From Clostridia bacterium (GTDB taxonomy: Bacteria > Bacillota > Clostridia > Oscillospirales > CAG-272): DNA of 20,721 nt. Every line of letters starts with the position of its first letter. Position 1 is the stretch's first letter. This document shows positions 13,529 through 20,721 of this stretch, one piece after another. Made by a program: the position numbers and the translations under genes. A model generated the notes under the pieces. It made no database searches, was not told where the DNA came from, and worked only from the letters and a program-made list of their open reading frames with translations. The stretch is from assembly GCA_900754175.1 (NCBI GenBank), contig CAAEBS010000071.1, positions 1-20,721 on the forward strand, read 5' to 3'.

Positions 13529-15199
13529 TCACGTTCTTTCCCACGAAACGACCGAGCAGATCTTTTCCACGTCGGTTGCGGTATATTTTACCGTGATCTT
13601 ATCTCCGACGCCGATCAGAAGCACCGACTCGTCTGCCGCTACCGAACGCTTGTAAAGCGTGCCGTCCTCAGCCGTCAGGTAGACCCAGGATTCGCCGGAC
13701 ACGGTGACCAGCCGGATGTTGCTGACGGTGATCTCCGCCGAGAGCAGATTGTCGGGCGCAGGCGGCTCCGGCGTATCCTCCGGCTTCAGGATTCCTTCCT
13801 GCTGCAACAACTTAAGATATGCCTCCTTGGCTTCGGTCTGCGTACTGCCGGTCGCCACGATGCTGTAATTTTCCACGTTGACCAGCGCATAAAGCTTGAC
13901 CAGTCCGCCGCTGTCCTTCAGCACCATGATATAGGTGGCGTTGCCGGATACATTGATCAGCGACGGGAAGGATGCGACGTAGCCCTTTTCCTGCACTTCG
14001 CCCTCCGCCGCTTTCATTGCCGAATATTCCTCGGCGCCGATGACCGGATAGAATTTGTATTCTCCGGTGCGGGCATTGCTGATGATAAAGCCGATATTGG
14101 ACTCGTCGTTGCTCACCGAGGTAACGCCGGTGAAGAACCACACGTCGTCCTCAATGATGATATAGCCGAAATCGTCGGTGGTCACCTTGCAGTCCTTGTT
14201 TCCGATCACGCTGTTCCAGAAACCGTTTTTCAGGGTGCCGTACCAGTCGAATTTTTCGGAAGCCAGATCGCCCGTAAAGACGTTGTCCACCCATGACGGA
14301 ACGTCCGCCAGCGCATAGAGCGAGGAGGAGCCGTCGCAGGGATTGAAGATGATGACCTCATTGACGTCCATCGCTCCGAAAAGTCCCACCCGGGGCTTCA
14401 TGCACGAAACGATATAGTAGGGCTTGCCCTCCTCGTCTATCTCAAAGGAGCAGGAGCCGAAGATCTTCGTGGGGTAGGAAAAGCGCAGGGTACGCTGAAG
14501 ATCCTCGCTGAAATAGGAGCTTTCGGTGTACCTGATCGGGGTCTCAAATTCGATATATTCTGCCGAGCTGTTGACCGGGTCCACCATAACGTAGCCGGGG
14601 ATTCCCTTTTCCCGGTTGTTCGCCCACTTGAAAAAGTCCTCGTATTCCAGCGTGGAGACCTTTTTCGGCGTCCGCCGGTAGTTGATCTGGAAGTAGGTGC
14701 CGTTGATCTGATACTGCGACACCACCTCGGAGAGTGCACCGAGGGTACGGTTGCCGATGATGTTTGCGGATGCGGAATCCATCAGCGCAATATTCGACAC
14801 AAGGTCGGTCTCCGGCATATCCTCCTCAAACACCGCTTCCTTGACCTCAATGATCTGAGAATAGCGGGACGCATTGAAGAAGGTGGAGGACGCAAGCGTG
14901 CCGATCAGCAGAACGGCGAGCGGCACAGCCACCACCGCCACAATGATTTTGCCGGTGCTGACGCCCTTTTCAAAGGTGATTTTCTGACTGCCCTTTTTTC
15001 CTCCCTTTACCATCCGGTAAACACCGGAGCGCACACCGCACAGGGCGTAAACGCCGCCGAATACCGCCGCAATAAAGGCGAAGAACATCCAGAATCCCGT
15101 GTTCTGAACGTTGATTGCCGGCAATGTCACGTAGAAGACCAGCACTGCCACCGTCAGGGCAACAGCCGCCGAAATCGCAAGACGAACCGATTTTTTCAT
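13529..15199 (-). CDS. Membrane-anchored protein of unknown function with large extracytoplasmic part
   Basis: This 556-residue protein has two N-terminal helices (about 7-29 and 35-55), a basic loop (RMVKGGKKGSQK), a third helix (about 86-106), and then about 450 soluble residues. By the positive-inside rule the basic loop is cytoplasmic and the large domain outside. That domain is rich in aromatic and acidic residues (SQYQINGTYFQINYRR, YEDFFKWANNREKGIPGYV). The last 70 residues look like a small beta domain (YLTAEDGTLYKRSV, GDKITVKYTATDVEKI). I do not recognise a named family. GGGGAGG lies four bases before the ATG, which overlaps the topB stop as ATGA, so it is translated coupled to topoisomerase III. 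Confidence 0.82.
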   Translation of the reverse strand: MKKSVRLAISAAVALTVAVLVFYVTLPAINVQNTGFWMFFAFIAAVFGGVYALCGVRSGVYRMVKGGKKGSQKITFEKGVSTGKIIVAVVAVPLAVLLIGTLASSTFFNASRYSQIIEVKEAVFEEDMPETDLVSNIALMDSASANIIGNRTLGALSEVVSQYQINGTYFQINYRRTPKKVSTLEYEDFFKWANNREKGIPGYVMVDPVNSSAEYIEFETPIRYTESSYFSEDLQRTLRFSYPTKIFGSCSFEIDEEGKPYYIVSCMKPRVGLFGAMDVNEVIIFNPCDGSSSLYALADVPSWVDNVFTGDLASEKFDWYGTLKNGFWNSVIGNKDCKVTTDDFGYIIIEDDVWFFTGVTSVSNDESNIGFIISNARTGEYKFYPVIGAEEYSAMKAAEGEVQEKGYVASFPSLINVSGNATYIMVLKDSGGLVKLYALVNVENYSIVATGSTQTEAKEAYLKLLQQEGILKPEDTPEPPAPDNLLSAEITVSNIRLVTVSGESWVYLTAEDGTLYKRSVAADESVLLIGVGDKITVKYTATDVEKICSVVSWERT

Positions 15200-17379
15200 A
15201 AAACCTCCCCGGGTGACGCCACGGCGCCCCCGTTATTATTATTTTCTGCCTGTACAAAAGTTTTTATGGGCGGAGAATCAAAGTCAAACACGCATCTGTC
15301 GCCGTCCAGCTTCAGAACGGCGTCAAACGTCTTGCCCTTTTTGGAAACAAAGCCCCTGATTTTGGAAGAACGCCCGGTCTCCAGCAAAAGCTTTGCGTTT
15401 GAAACCGAAATCGCCCTGCCGCAGATATAGGCGTTGATGCGGAATTTACAGCCCTCCCGGAAGCCGGAACAGCCGTAGCTGAATTTTCCCCGTTTGACGT
15501 CGGCGCCGCAGAGCGGGCATTTCCCCACCACGTCGCCGAAAAATCCGGTGTCCCGGTCCTCCTCGACCGGAACCGGCTCGCCGGGCGCAAAGTACCGTGC
15601 GATCTCCTCGGTTGCCATTGCTACACAGCCTTCTATCGGCATTTCGCCATGGTAAACACGCTTGAGCGCCCGGCCCATTTCCGAGGTCTTGAATTTGTCC
15701 ATGCGGATCTCCAGGTGCGCCAGCGATTCGATCAGATATTCGCCGCCCGGCAGAATGGTGTAAACGTCCTTTTTCAGCTGAATATATTCGCTCTTCCGAG
15801 CGTTGTCGATGATTCCCGTCCGGGTCGCTTCGGTGCCAAGTTCCACGCCCTCCAGCATCGCCCGGTATTCCTCGGCGTCGTCCGCCCCTACCGTGTCCTC
15901 GATCGACGCCTTTTCCTCCCGGAAAGGATTTTTCAGGTAGTTGTTCAGCGTTTCGATGGTATAGTGCTTTGGCGGTGTGGTCTCCTTTTCCATCGGGGCA
16001 AAGTCGGTATTCACAGGATCTCCCTTTTTCAGATCTGGTAAAAGCTTGTCTTTCTGGGTGCAGTCGTCGTACTTGGTCCAGCCCTTTTCCCGGATAGTCA
16101 GCCCTTTCAGCACAAAGTCCTCAAGCGCCCCCACGCTTACCGTGATCTCCACACGCTCCACCACGGCGTCCTCCGAACAGAACACCGCCACAAATCGGCG
16201 GAACACGGTGGAATACACCTGCATCTCCTTTTCTCCCAGCCGATTGCGGTCGGGAATTTTATAGGTGGGTGTGATCGCCGAGTGCGACTCGATCTTGGCG
16301 TCGTCGAAAATTGTCTTTTTGTCCTTGAACGCCACGGGATAACCGAGCTTCTGACAGTTTTCCAGGATCTTGCGGATCTTGTCCTTTTCCGCCACCGCCA
16401 GATATTCGGAGTTGGTTCTGGGATAGGTCAGGTAGCCCTCCTCGTACAGCTTCTGCACGATCTCCAGGCTCTCCGCCATTGACATTTTATACTTCTTTCC
16501 CAGCACGTTCTGAAGCTTGGAAAGCGAATACAGCTTGCCGGGCGACAGGGTGTCCTTTTTCCGTTTCACGGCGCTCACCACCGCCTGCTCCGCATTGTAG
16601 CGCCGGCAGGCGTCCTGCGCACGGGAAAGCTGGTTGCCGGCAAACTTCTGCTTGCTGACAAGCTCCACCACCTCGCCGTTCGTCTTTTCCTTGCTGGCAA
16701 TGGTATAGTAGCGCTCGGGCACAAAGTTCCGGATCGCCATATCCCGGTCGTAAATCGCCTGCACGATCGGAACGATCACCCGTCCCACACGAAGAAGCGA
16801 CCCGGTGCGGAGGGTGGCGTACCGGGTCAGGTTCACCCCGTAAAGCCAGTCGATATAGGTTCTGGCGTAGCCCTCCCCGGCAAGGTTGTCGTAATCCCCG
16901 TCGTCTTTCATGTCGGCGTATGCCGCCGCCACGGTCTGCGGGGTCTGGTCGGGGAGCCACAGCCGTTTCACCGGCTTCGGGGTACGAAGAGCCTTGGCGA
17001 TGCAGTTTCGGACGATGATCTCCCCCTCCCGGTCGGCGTCTCCCGCATTCACGATACGGTCCACGTCCTCCCGGTTGCAGAGCGCTTCTATCAGTTGATA
17101 CTGCTTGAGAACGCCCCGGTCCACCTGTTTGTCCGCACCCCGTCGAAGCTCATAGGTGAACTGCTCGGGAAAGCAAGGAAGATTTTTCATGCTCCAACCC
17201 GTCTCCCCTGCCGGAAGCGGACGGTAGCTCTCAATGTCCGCAAGCGAAAACAGGTGTCCGAAAGCCCAGGTGATCAGGCAATTCTCGCCCTCCAGATATC
17301 CGTCACGGCGCTGAAAATTTCCGATCCCGGCGGCAATGTTCCGTCCAAGGCTCGGCTTTTCGGCAATAATTAACGTCAT
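15196..17379 (-). CDS. topB: DNA topoisomerase III (type IA)
   Basis: This 727-residue protein begins TLIIAEKPSLGRNIA, the topoisomerase III Toprim start. It has the Toprim acidic cluster D114-A-D116-R-E118-G-E120 and the catalytic tyrosine Y319 in YLTYPRTNSEYL. A C-terminal zinc-type segment follows (CPLCG, then C and C in FSYGCSGFREGC). It relaxes negatively supercoiled DNA and separates linked DNA strands through a transient tyrosine bond. I chose the ATG at 17379 because GAGG lies five bases upstream and the family begins here. A longer frame to 17412 would start inside the hairpin at 17400-17426. Related genes occur on integrative elements, but no mobilisation genes are seen here. Confidence 0.95.
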   Translation of the reverse strand: MTLIIAEKPSLGRNIAAGIGNFQRRDGYLEGENCLITWAFGHLFSLADIESYRPLPAGETGWSMKNLPCFPEQFTYELRRGADKQVDRGVLKQYQLIEALCNREDVDRIVNAGDADREGEIIVRNCIAKALRTPKPVKRLWLPDQTPQTVAAAYADMKDDGDYDNLAGEGYARTYIDWLYGVNLTRYATLRTGSLLRVGRVIVPIVQAIYDRDMAIRNFVPERYYTIASKEKTNGEVVELVSKQKFAGNQLSRAQDACRRYNAEQAVVSAVKRKKDTLSPGKLYSLSKLQNVLGKKYKMSMAESLEIVQKLYEEGYLTYPRTNSEYLAVAEKDKIRKILENCQKLGYPVAFKDKKTIFDDAKIESHSAITPTYKIPDRNRLGEKEMQVYSTVFRRFVAVFCSEDAVVERVEITVSVGALEDFVLKGLTIREKGWTKYDDCTQKDKLLPDLKKGDPVNTDFAPMEKETTPPKHYTIETLNNYLKNPFREEKASIEDTVGADDAEEYRAMLEGVELGTEATRTGIIDNARKSEYIQLKKDVYTILPGGEYLIESLAHLEIRMDKFKTSEMGRALKRVYHGEMPIEGCVAMATEEIARYFAPGEPVPVEEDRDTGFFGDVVGKCPLCGADVKRGKFSYGCSGFREGCKFRINAYICGRAISVSNAKLLLETGRSSKIRGFVSKKGKTFDAVLKLDGDRCVFDFDSPPIKTFVQAENNNNGGAVASPGEVL

Positions 17380-17399
17380 ATATACCTCATATACAGAGA

Positions 17400-17426
17400 G
17401 GGGCTGTTGCATGATGCACCAGCCCC
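17400..17426. other. Leader hairpin A before topB
   Basis: GGGGCTG (17400-17406) pairs with CAGCCCC (17420-17426). Inside, TGCA (17408-17411) pairs with TGCA (17415-17418) across a TGA turn, giving an 11-bp stem with one mismatch. No T run follows on the minus strand. It ends about 20 bases before the topB start codon, so it may limit ribosome access or act as a weak terminator. Confidence 0.7.
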
Positions 17427-17436
17427 CATGAGCTTG

Positions 17437-17468
17437 CGTAGGGATACACCAGACAAGGTCTGCCTACG
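17437..17468. other. Leader hairpin B directly after the P-loop gene
   Basis: CGTAGG (17437-17442) pairs with CCTACG (17463-17468), and CAGAC (17450-17454) with GTCTG (17458-17462), with a seven-base bulge (17443-17449) on one side and a three-base loop. On the minus strand the first base of the hairpin directly follows the TAA of the P-loop ATPase gene. There is no T run, so an attenuator, RNA processing site or small dispersed repeat is more likely than a plain terminator. Confidence 0.65.
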
Positions 17469-17879
17469 TTAAATAATATATTTTCTTACCGTATCGGATG
17501 CACTTTCGGTGGGAATGGAAGACGTCATCACAATGTTGACGTTCAGCTTCAATGCGAGGGCATTGATCTCTTCCACAAATTTGTCAAAAGCGGCAGAGTC
17601 GTTGTTGCAGATCTTCAGGGCAGAGTCAATGAACAGATCGGTCACGTCGTGGTTGCTTGCCAGAATACCCGCCACAAAGCCGTACAGCGACTGAGCGTCG
17701 TTTACAAAATACTCTTCCGTATCAATAAGCCTTGCCTGATATTTGACATCGTAGCGGAGCTTTACTCCTTTTTCGATGCACACCACATCGCCGTGAGAAC
17801 TGTCGATTGCCGTATTGACCAAGTGAATAAGCGCTTTGGTTTTTCCGGTACCCTTCACACCGATAATCAATTTTAACAT
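17469..17879 (-). CDS. Small P-loop ATPase of unknown function
   Basis: This 136-residue protein starts MLKLIIGVKGTGKTKALIHL. The Walker A motif is G7-V-K-G-T-G-K13-T14, and a Walker B-like strand is DLFID with D85. It is much smaller than most P-loop enzymes and has only the core strands, with no recognised extra domain, signal or membrane segment. GGAGG lies six bases before the ATG. A strong promoter stands upstream, and topB follows after about 90 bases containing two hairpins, so this is probably the first gene of the topB operon. Similar short proteins are sometimes named PilT-like by annotation pipelines, but nothing here shows a pilus role. Confidence 0.8.
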   Translation of the reverse strand: MLKLIIGVKGTGKTKALIHLVNTAIDSSHGDVVCIEKGVKLRYDVKYQARLIDTEEYFVNDAQSLYGFVAGILASNHDVTDLFIDSALKICNNDSAAFDKFVEEINALALKLNVNIVMTSSIPTESASDTVRKYII

Positions 17880-17921
17880 TCCGGACCTCCGATAATTTTA
17901 TTGAGCTTACTGCTCATTTAT

Positions 17922-17950
17922 ATTATAACGCATAAAGGTATATTTTTCAA
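17922..17950 (-). promoter_or_regulatory. Promoter of the P-loop ATPase/topB operon
   Basis: The -35 is TTGAAA (17950-17945, four of six consensus bases) and the -10 is a perfect TATAAT (17927-17922), at the ideal 17-base spacing. The start would be near 17915, giving a leader of about 35 bases with a small hairpin (GAGC-AGTAA-GCTC) before the GGAGG site. Confidence 0.82.
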
Positions 17951-17974
17951 GTAGAAAACCGAAAAAAAGATAAA

Positions 17975-19315
17975 TTATTTTAATCTTGCTTCCAGTTTCT
18001 GCTTTTCCGCCTCATATCCGGGCTTTCCGAGCAGGGCGAACATATTCTTTTTATAGGCTTCCACGCCGGGCTGGTTGAACGGATTGACTCCCAGCACATA
18101 GCCCGAAACGCCGCAGGCAAACTCAAAGAAGTAGATCAGGTAGCCGAGAGAATAAGCGCTCTTGTCGGCAAGCTCGACCAGGATGTTCGGCGCACCGCCG
18201 TCCACGTGAGCGAGAATGGTTCCCTTCATCGCCATCTTGTTGACCTCGTTCAGGTCCACGCCGGCAAGGAAGTTCAGACCGTCCACGTTTGCCTCGTCAT
18301 ACGGCACGGCAAGTTTGCTGTCGGCGTCCTTCACCGACACGATGGTTTCAAACACGCTCCGGCTTCCGTCCTGAATGAACTGTCCGAGCGAATGCAGATC
18401 GGTGGAAAAGATCACCGACGCCGGGAACAGACCCTTTCCGTCCTTGCCCTCGCTCTCGCCGTAAAGCTGTTTCCACCACTCGTTGAACATGGCGGCATAC
18501 GGCTCGTAGTTGACCAGAATTTCGGTCGCCTTGCCCTGACGGTACATCACGTTCCGGAGAGCGGCGTACCGCAGACAGTCGTTGGTCTCGGGATTTTTAT
18601 CGGAGGTGTAGCGCTTTGCCGCATCCGACGCACCCTTCATCAGCGCTTCGATATCCACACCGGAAACGGCGATGGGAAGCAGACCCACGGCGCTCAGAAC
18701 CGAGAAGCGTCCGCCCACGTCATCCGGCACCACAAAGGTCTCGTAACCAGCTTCGGTCGAAAACTTCTTCAGCGTTCCCTTTGCCTTGTCGGTGGTCACG
18801 TAGATTCTCTCCCGTGCTCCCTCTTTTCCGTACTTCTTTTCCAGAAGCGCACGGAAAATGCGGAACGCCACCGCAGGCTCGGTCGTGGTTCCGGACTTGG
18901 AAATCACGTTGATGCAGACGTCCTTGCCCTCGCAGATCGCCAGCAGTTCGTTGAGCGACTGTGCACTGATGTTGCAGCCCGAGAAATAGATATCGGGTGT
19001 GTCCTTTTTCAGACTGTTGTACATCGGAGACTTCAGAAATTCCACCACGGCTCTTGAACCGAGGTAGGAACCGCCGATTCCGATCACGATAAACACGTCG
19101 CACTGATTCTTGATCTTTGCGGCGGCTTTCTGGATCCGGGCAAACTCCTCTTTATTGTAATCGTCCGGAAGTGTGATCCACCCCAGAAAATCATTGCCGG
19201 CGCCGTTGTGTGCAAGCAGGCTCTCCTGTGCACGGACTACCTCGGCATTGACCGCATCCAGCTCTTCTTTGCTGACAAACGGTTTGATGTAAGCGTCATT
19301 TAATTTTACTGTCAT
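17975..19315 (-). CDS. pgi: Glucose-6-phosphate isomerase
   Basis: This 446-residue enzyme has the length of the Firmicutes-type isomerase. It interconverts glucose-6-phosphate and fructose-6-phosphate in glycolysis and gluconeogenesis. Visible motifs are VIGIGGSYLGSRA (77-89), SKSGTTTEPA (139-148), DVGGRFSVLSAVGLLP (199-214, PGI signature), QLYGESEG with catalytic-type E287, DLHSLGQ with H308, and GVNPFNQPGVEAYK near the C-terminus. The frame opens at 19339, but that ATG has no ribosome site. The ATG at 19315, preceded by a weak TTGGAA, matches where the family begins. It has flanking gaps on both sides and is probably its own transcript. Confidence 0.97.
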   Translation of the reverse strand: MTVKLNDAYIKPFVSKEELDAVNAEVVRAQESLLAHNGAGNDFLGWITLPDDYNKEEFARIQKAAAKIKNQCDVFIVIGIGGSYLGSRAVVEFLKSPMYNSLKKDTPDIYFSGCNISAQSLNELLAICEGKDVCINVISKSGTTTEPAVAFRIFRALLEKKYGKEGARERIYVTTDKAKGTLKKFSTEAGYETFVVPDDVGGRFSVLSAVGLLPIAVSGVDIEALMKGASDAAKRYTSDKNPETNDCLRYAALRNVMYRQGKATEILVNYEPYAAMFNEWWKQLYGESEGKDGKGLFPASVIFSTDLHSLGQFIQDGSRSVFETIVSVKDADSKLAVPYDEANVDGLNFLAGVDLNEVNKMAMKGTILAHVDGGAPNILVELADKSAYSLGYLIYFFEFACGVSGYVLGVNPFNQPGVEAYKKNMFALLGKPGYEAEKQKLEARLK

Positions 19316-19362
19316 TTCCAATTCCAACCCCCAAAACATATATTAAAAATATTCAGGACTAT

Positions 19363-19392
19363 ATTATATAATATCTTTCAAAGAATTTTAAA
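19363..19392 (-). promoter_or_regulatory. Probable promoter of pgi
   Basis: A perfect TATAAT (19368-19363) lies in an AT-rich stretch. The best -35 is TTTAAA (19392-19387) at 18 bases, with only moderate match; TTGTTT further upstream paired with TATTAT is an alternative. Transcription would start near 19356, about 40 bases before the chosen start codon. The gap 19316-19432 contains nothing else recognised. Confidence 0.5.
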
Positions 19393-19432
19393 AACAATTT
19401 GTGACTTTTTCTATAACTTTTTTAAATGGTTT

Positions 19433-20635
19433 TCAGAACAGTGACATTTTGGCAAGGATACGGGCAAGCAAGCCCCAGAAGCTTATCTTTTCCACCCCCT
19501 CGGTGGCGCAGATCTCCGACTCGCCGATGGTCTCGCCGTTCAGGCGGTAGGTGATCTTTCCCACTGCGTCCCCGCACTTTACCGGCGCCGGGATGTCCTG
19601 CGGCAGGTCGGTCACGTATTCCACTTTGCCCACGTCGGATTTCCGCACGACCGTGGAAAATTCCGGATACGCCACGTGGCACAGCGAGGACACGCCACCA
19701 AGCACTTTCAGAGGCGTCAGCTCCTCCGGCTTGTGGGTATAGAGCGCAAAATTGGCAAAGCCCCAGTCCAGAAGCGAGGTTGCCGCCGCATTCCGGATGT
19801 CCCGGCTTTCGGCGCCCATAATCACGCAGATCAGGTGCATTCCCTCCCGCTTGGCGGTGGCGCTGATGCAGAAGCCCGCTTTTGCCGTGGAGCCGGTCTT
19901 CAGACCGGTCGCCCCTTTATAAAAGCGGATCAGCCGATTGGTGTTGGTCAACCCGAAAGCGCCGTCCCGCACGGTATCCATCCAGATAGAGCTGTACTCC
20001 AGAATTTTTTCGTGCCGGATCAGCTCCCTTGACATTTTTGCAATATCCATCGCCGAAAGCACGTGGTTCTGCGCCGTGTCGTCCAGACCGTTGGTGTTTT
20101 CAAAGTGAGCCGTGGTCATTTCAAGCTCTTTTGCCCGCTCGTTCATCCGGGCGACAAAGGCTTCTTCGGTTCCCGCAACGTGTTCCGCAAGCGCTACGGC
20201 AGCGTCGTTGGCGGAGGCGATCACCACGCTTTTGATCATATCCTCCACCGACATCTGCTCGCCCTCTTTCAGGTAGATCTGAGAGCCGCCCATCGAGCAG
20301 GCGTGTGCGCTGGCAGTAACCGTGTCGGTGAACTTGATCTTTCCACTGTCAAGCGCTTCCATGACAAGAAGCAACGTCATGATCTTGGTGACCGATGCCG
20401 GCGGAAACGCCTCGTCCTGATTTTCGGCATAAAGCACCTTGCCGGAGGACGCCTCCATCAGAACCGCCGATTTACAGTTCAGCTTCAGTTCCGGCGTGCC
20501 GTCGCTCCCCTCCGGAGCGGCATACGCCACAATGATCGCCGACTGGAGCAAAAGCCAGACGGAAAGCAGAAACGCAAGGACACGTCCGCCCCCTCCTCGC
20601 CTTTTTCCGCCGGCTCCGTGATTTTTCCTTTTCAT
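19433..20635 (-). CDS. dacF: D-alanyl-D-alanine carboxypeptidase (penicillin-binding protein 5/DacF type)
   Basis: This 400-residue exported protein has a basic N-terminus, a hydrophobic signal (about 18-38) and likely cleavage near AYAA (40). It carries the serine DD-peptidase motifs S81-V-T-K84, S141-A-N143 and K246-T-G248. A PBP5-type C-terminal beta domain follows, then a short amphipathic tail (FWGLLARILAKMSLF) of the kind that holds these enzymes on the membrane. It trims the terminal D-alanine from peptidoglycan stem peptides. The symbol is by similarity; dacA/dacB-type relatives are hard to tell apart. AGGAG lies seven bases before the ATG at 20635, so the upstream in-frame ATG at 20704 is not needed. 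Bases 20636-20721 hold no gene and no convincing promoter. Confidence 0.93.
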   Translation of the reverse strand: MKRKNHGAGGKRRGGGGRVLAFLLSVWLLLQSAIIVAYAAPEGSDGTPELKLNCKSAVLMEASSGKVLYAENQDEAFPPASVTKIMTLLLVMEALDSGKIKFTDTVTASAHACSMGGSQIYLKEGEQMSVEDMIKSVVIASANDAAVALAEHVAGTEEAFVARMNERAKELEMTTAHFENTNGLDDTAQNHVLSAMDIAKMSRELIRHEKILEYSSIWMDTVRDGAFGLTNTNRLIRFYKGATGLKTGSTAKAGFCISATAKREGMHLICVIMGAESRDIRNAAATSLLDWGFANFALYTHKPEELTPLKVLGGVSSLCHVAYPEFSTVVRKSDVGKVEYVTDLPQDIPAPVKCGDAVGKITYRLNGETIGESEICATEGVEKISFWGLLARILAKMSLF

Positions 20636-20721
20636 TTGATATCTCCTTTCCGCAAAACAAATCTTCAGAACAATATATGTCCCGGCGCTATTTCTCATGA
20701 CCAAAATGGGTGGACGGGGAA

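Noticed and set aside
15196..17379. Topoisomerase III as a sign of an integrated conjugative element
   Set aside because: No relaxase, coupling protein, integrase, conjugation gene or attachment repeats are present, and the neighbours are ordinary housekeeping genes.

Overview
The window looks like chromosome from a Gram-positive gut-type Clostridia (Oscillospirales/Ruminococcaceae-like). This rests on the moderately high GC, strong AGGAGG-type ribosome binding sites, lipobox lipoproteins, consensus SigA-type promoters, several hairpin-plus-T-run terminators, a Firmicutes-type phosphoglucose isomerase, a DacF-like carboxypeptidase and a SpoIVFB-like metalloprotease. The genus assignment is inference only. 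There is no plasmid, phage, insertion sequence or CRISPR signal.

Left part (1-8700), a cell-surface module. Reading leftward on the minus strand come a sugar-type solute-binding lipoprotein (5851-7410), a large secreted GLUG-repeat protein (GLUG-2, 3618-5747), a 45-residue peptide gene (3463-3600) and a hairpin terminator. They are followed by a second, partly near-identical GLUG-repeat protein (GLUG-1, 1211-3352), a short lipoprotein (916-1185), a calcineurin-type phosphoesterase (36-863) and the first five codons of another gene (1-15). An AraC-family regulator (7748-8554) is divergent from the binding protein and has a perfect-consensus promoter, so it probably controls this module. No ABC permease gene is visible. 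The two GLUG genes share about 1.2 kb of nearly identical DNA but have unrelated-looking signal peptides and strongly diverged C-terminal thirds.

Middle part (8700-12900). A UvrA-like ABC ATPase lacking the UvrB-binding region (8891-11368) ends at a two-way terminator. Upstream of it lies tRNA-Leu(GAG) with its own promoter and terminator. Then come a small multi-pass membrane protein (11653-12183) and a divergent minimal SpoIVFB-like site-2 protease (12286-12870), whose stop codon abuts that of deoC.

Right part (12871-20721), all on the minus strand. A small P-loop ATPase (17469-17879, strong promoter), topoisomerase III (15196-17379), a membrane-anchored protein of unknown function (13529-15199) and deoxyribose-phosphate aldolase (12871-13518) form a tightly packed probable operon. 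Two hairpins sit between the first two genes. Upstream are phosphoglucose isomerase (17975-19315) and a D-alanyl-D-alanine carboxypeptidase (19433-20635), each probably its own unit.

The parts least explained by known families are the GLUG pair with its small peptide and lipoprotein partners, and the short promoter-bearing ORF antisense to the end of the AraC gene.
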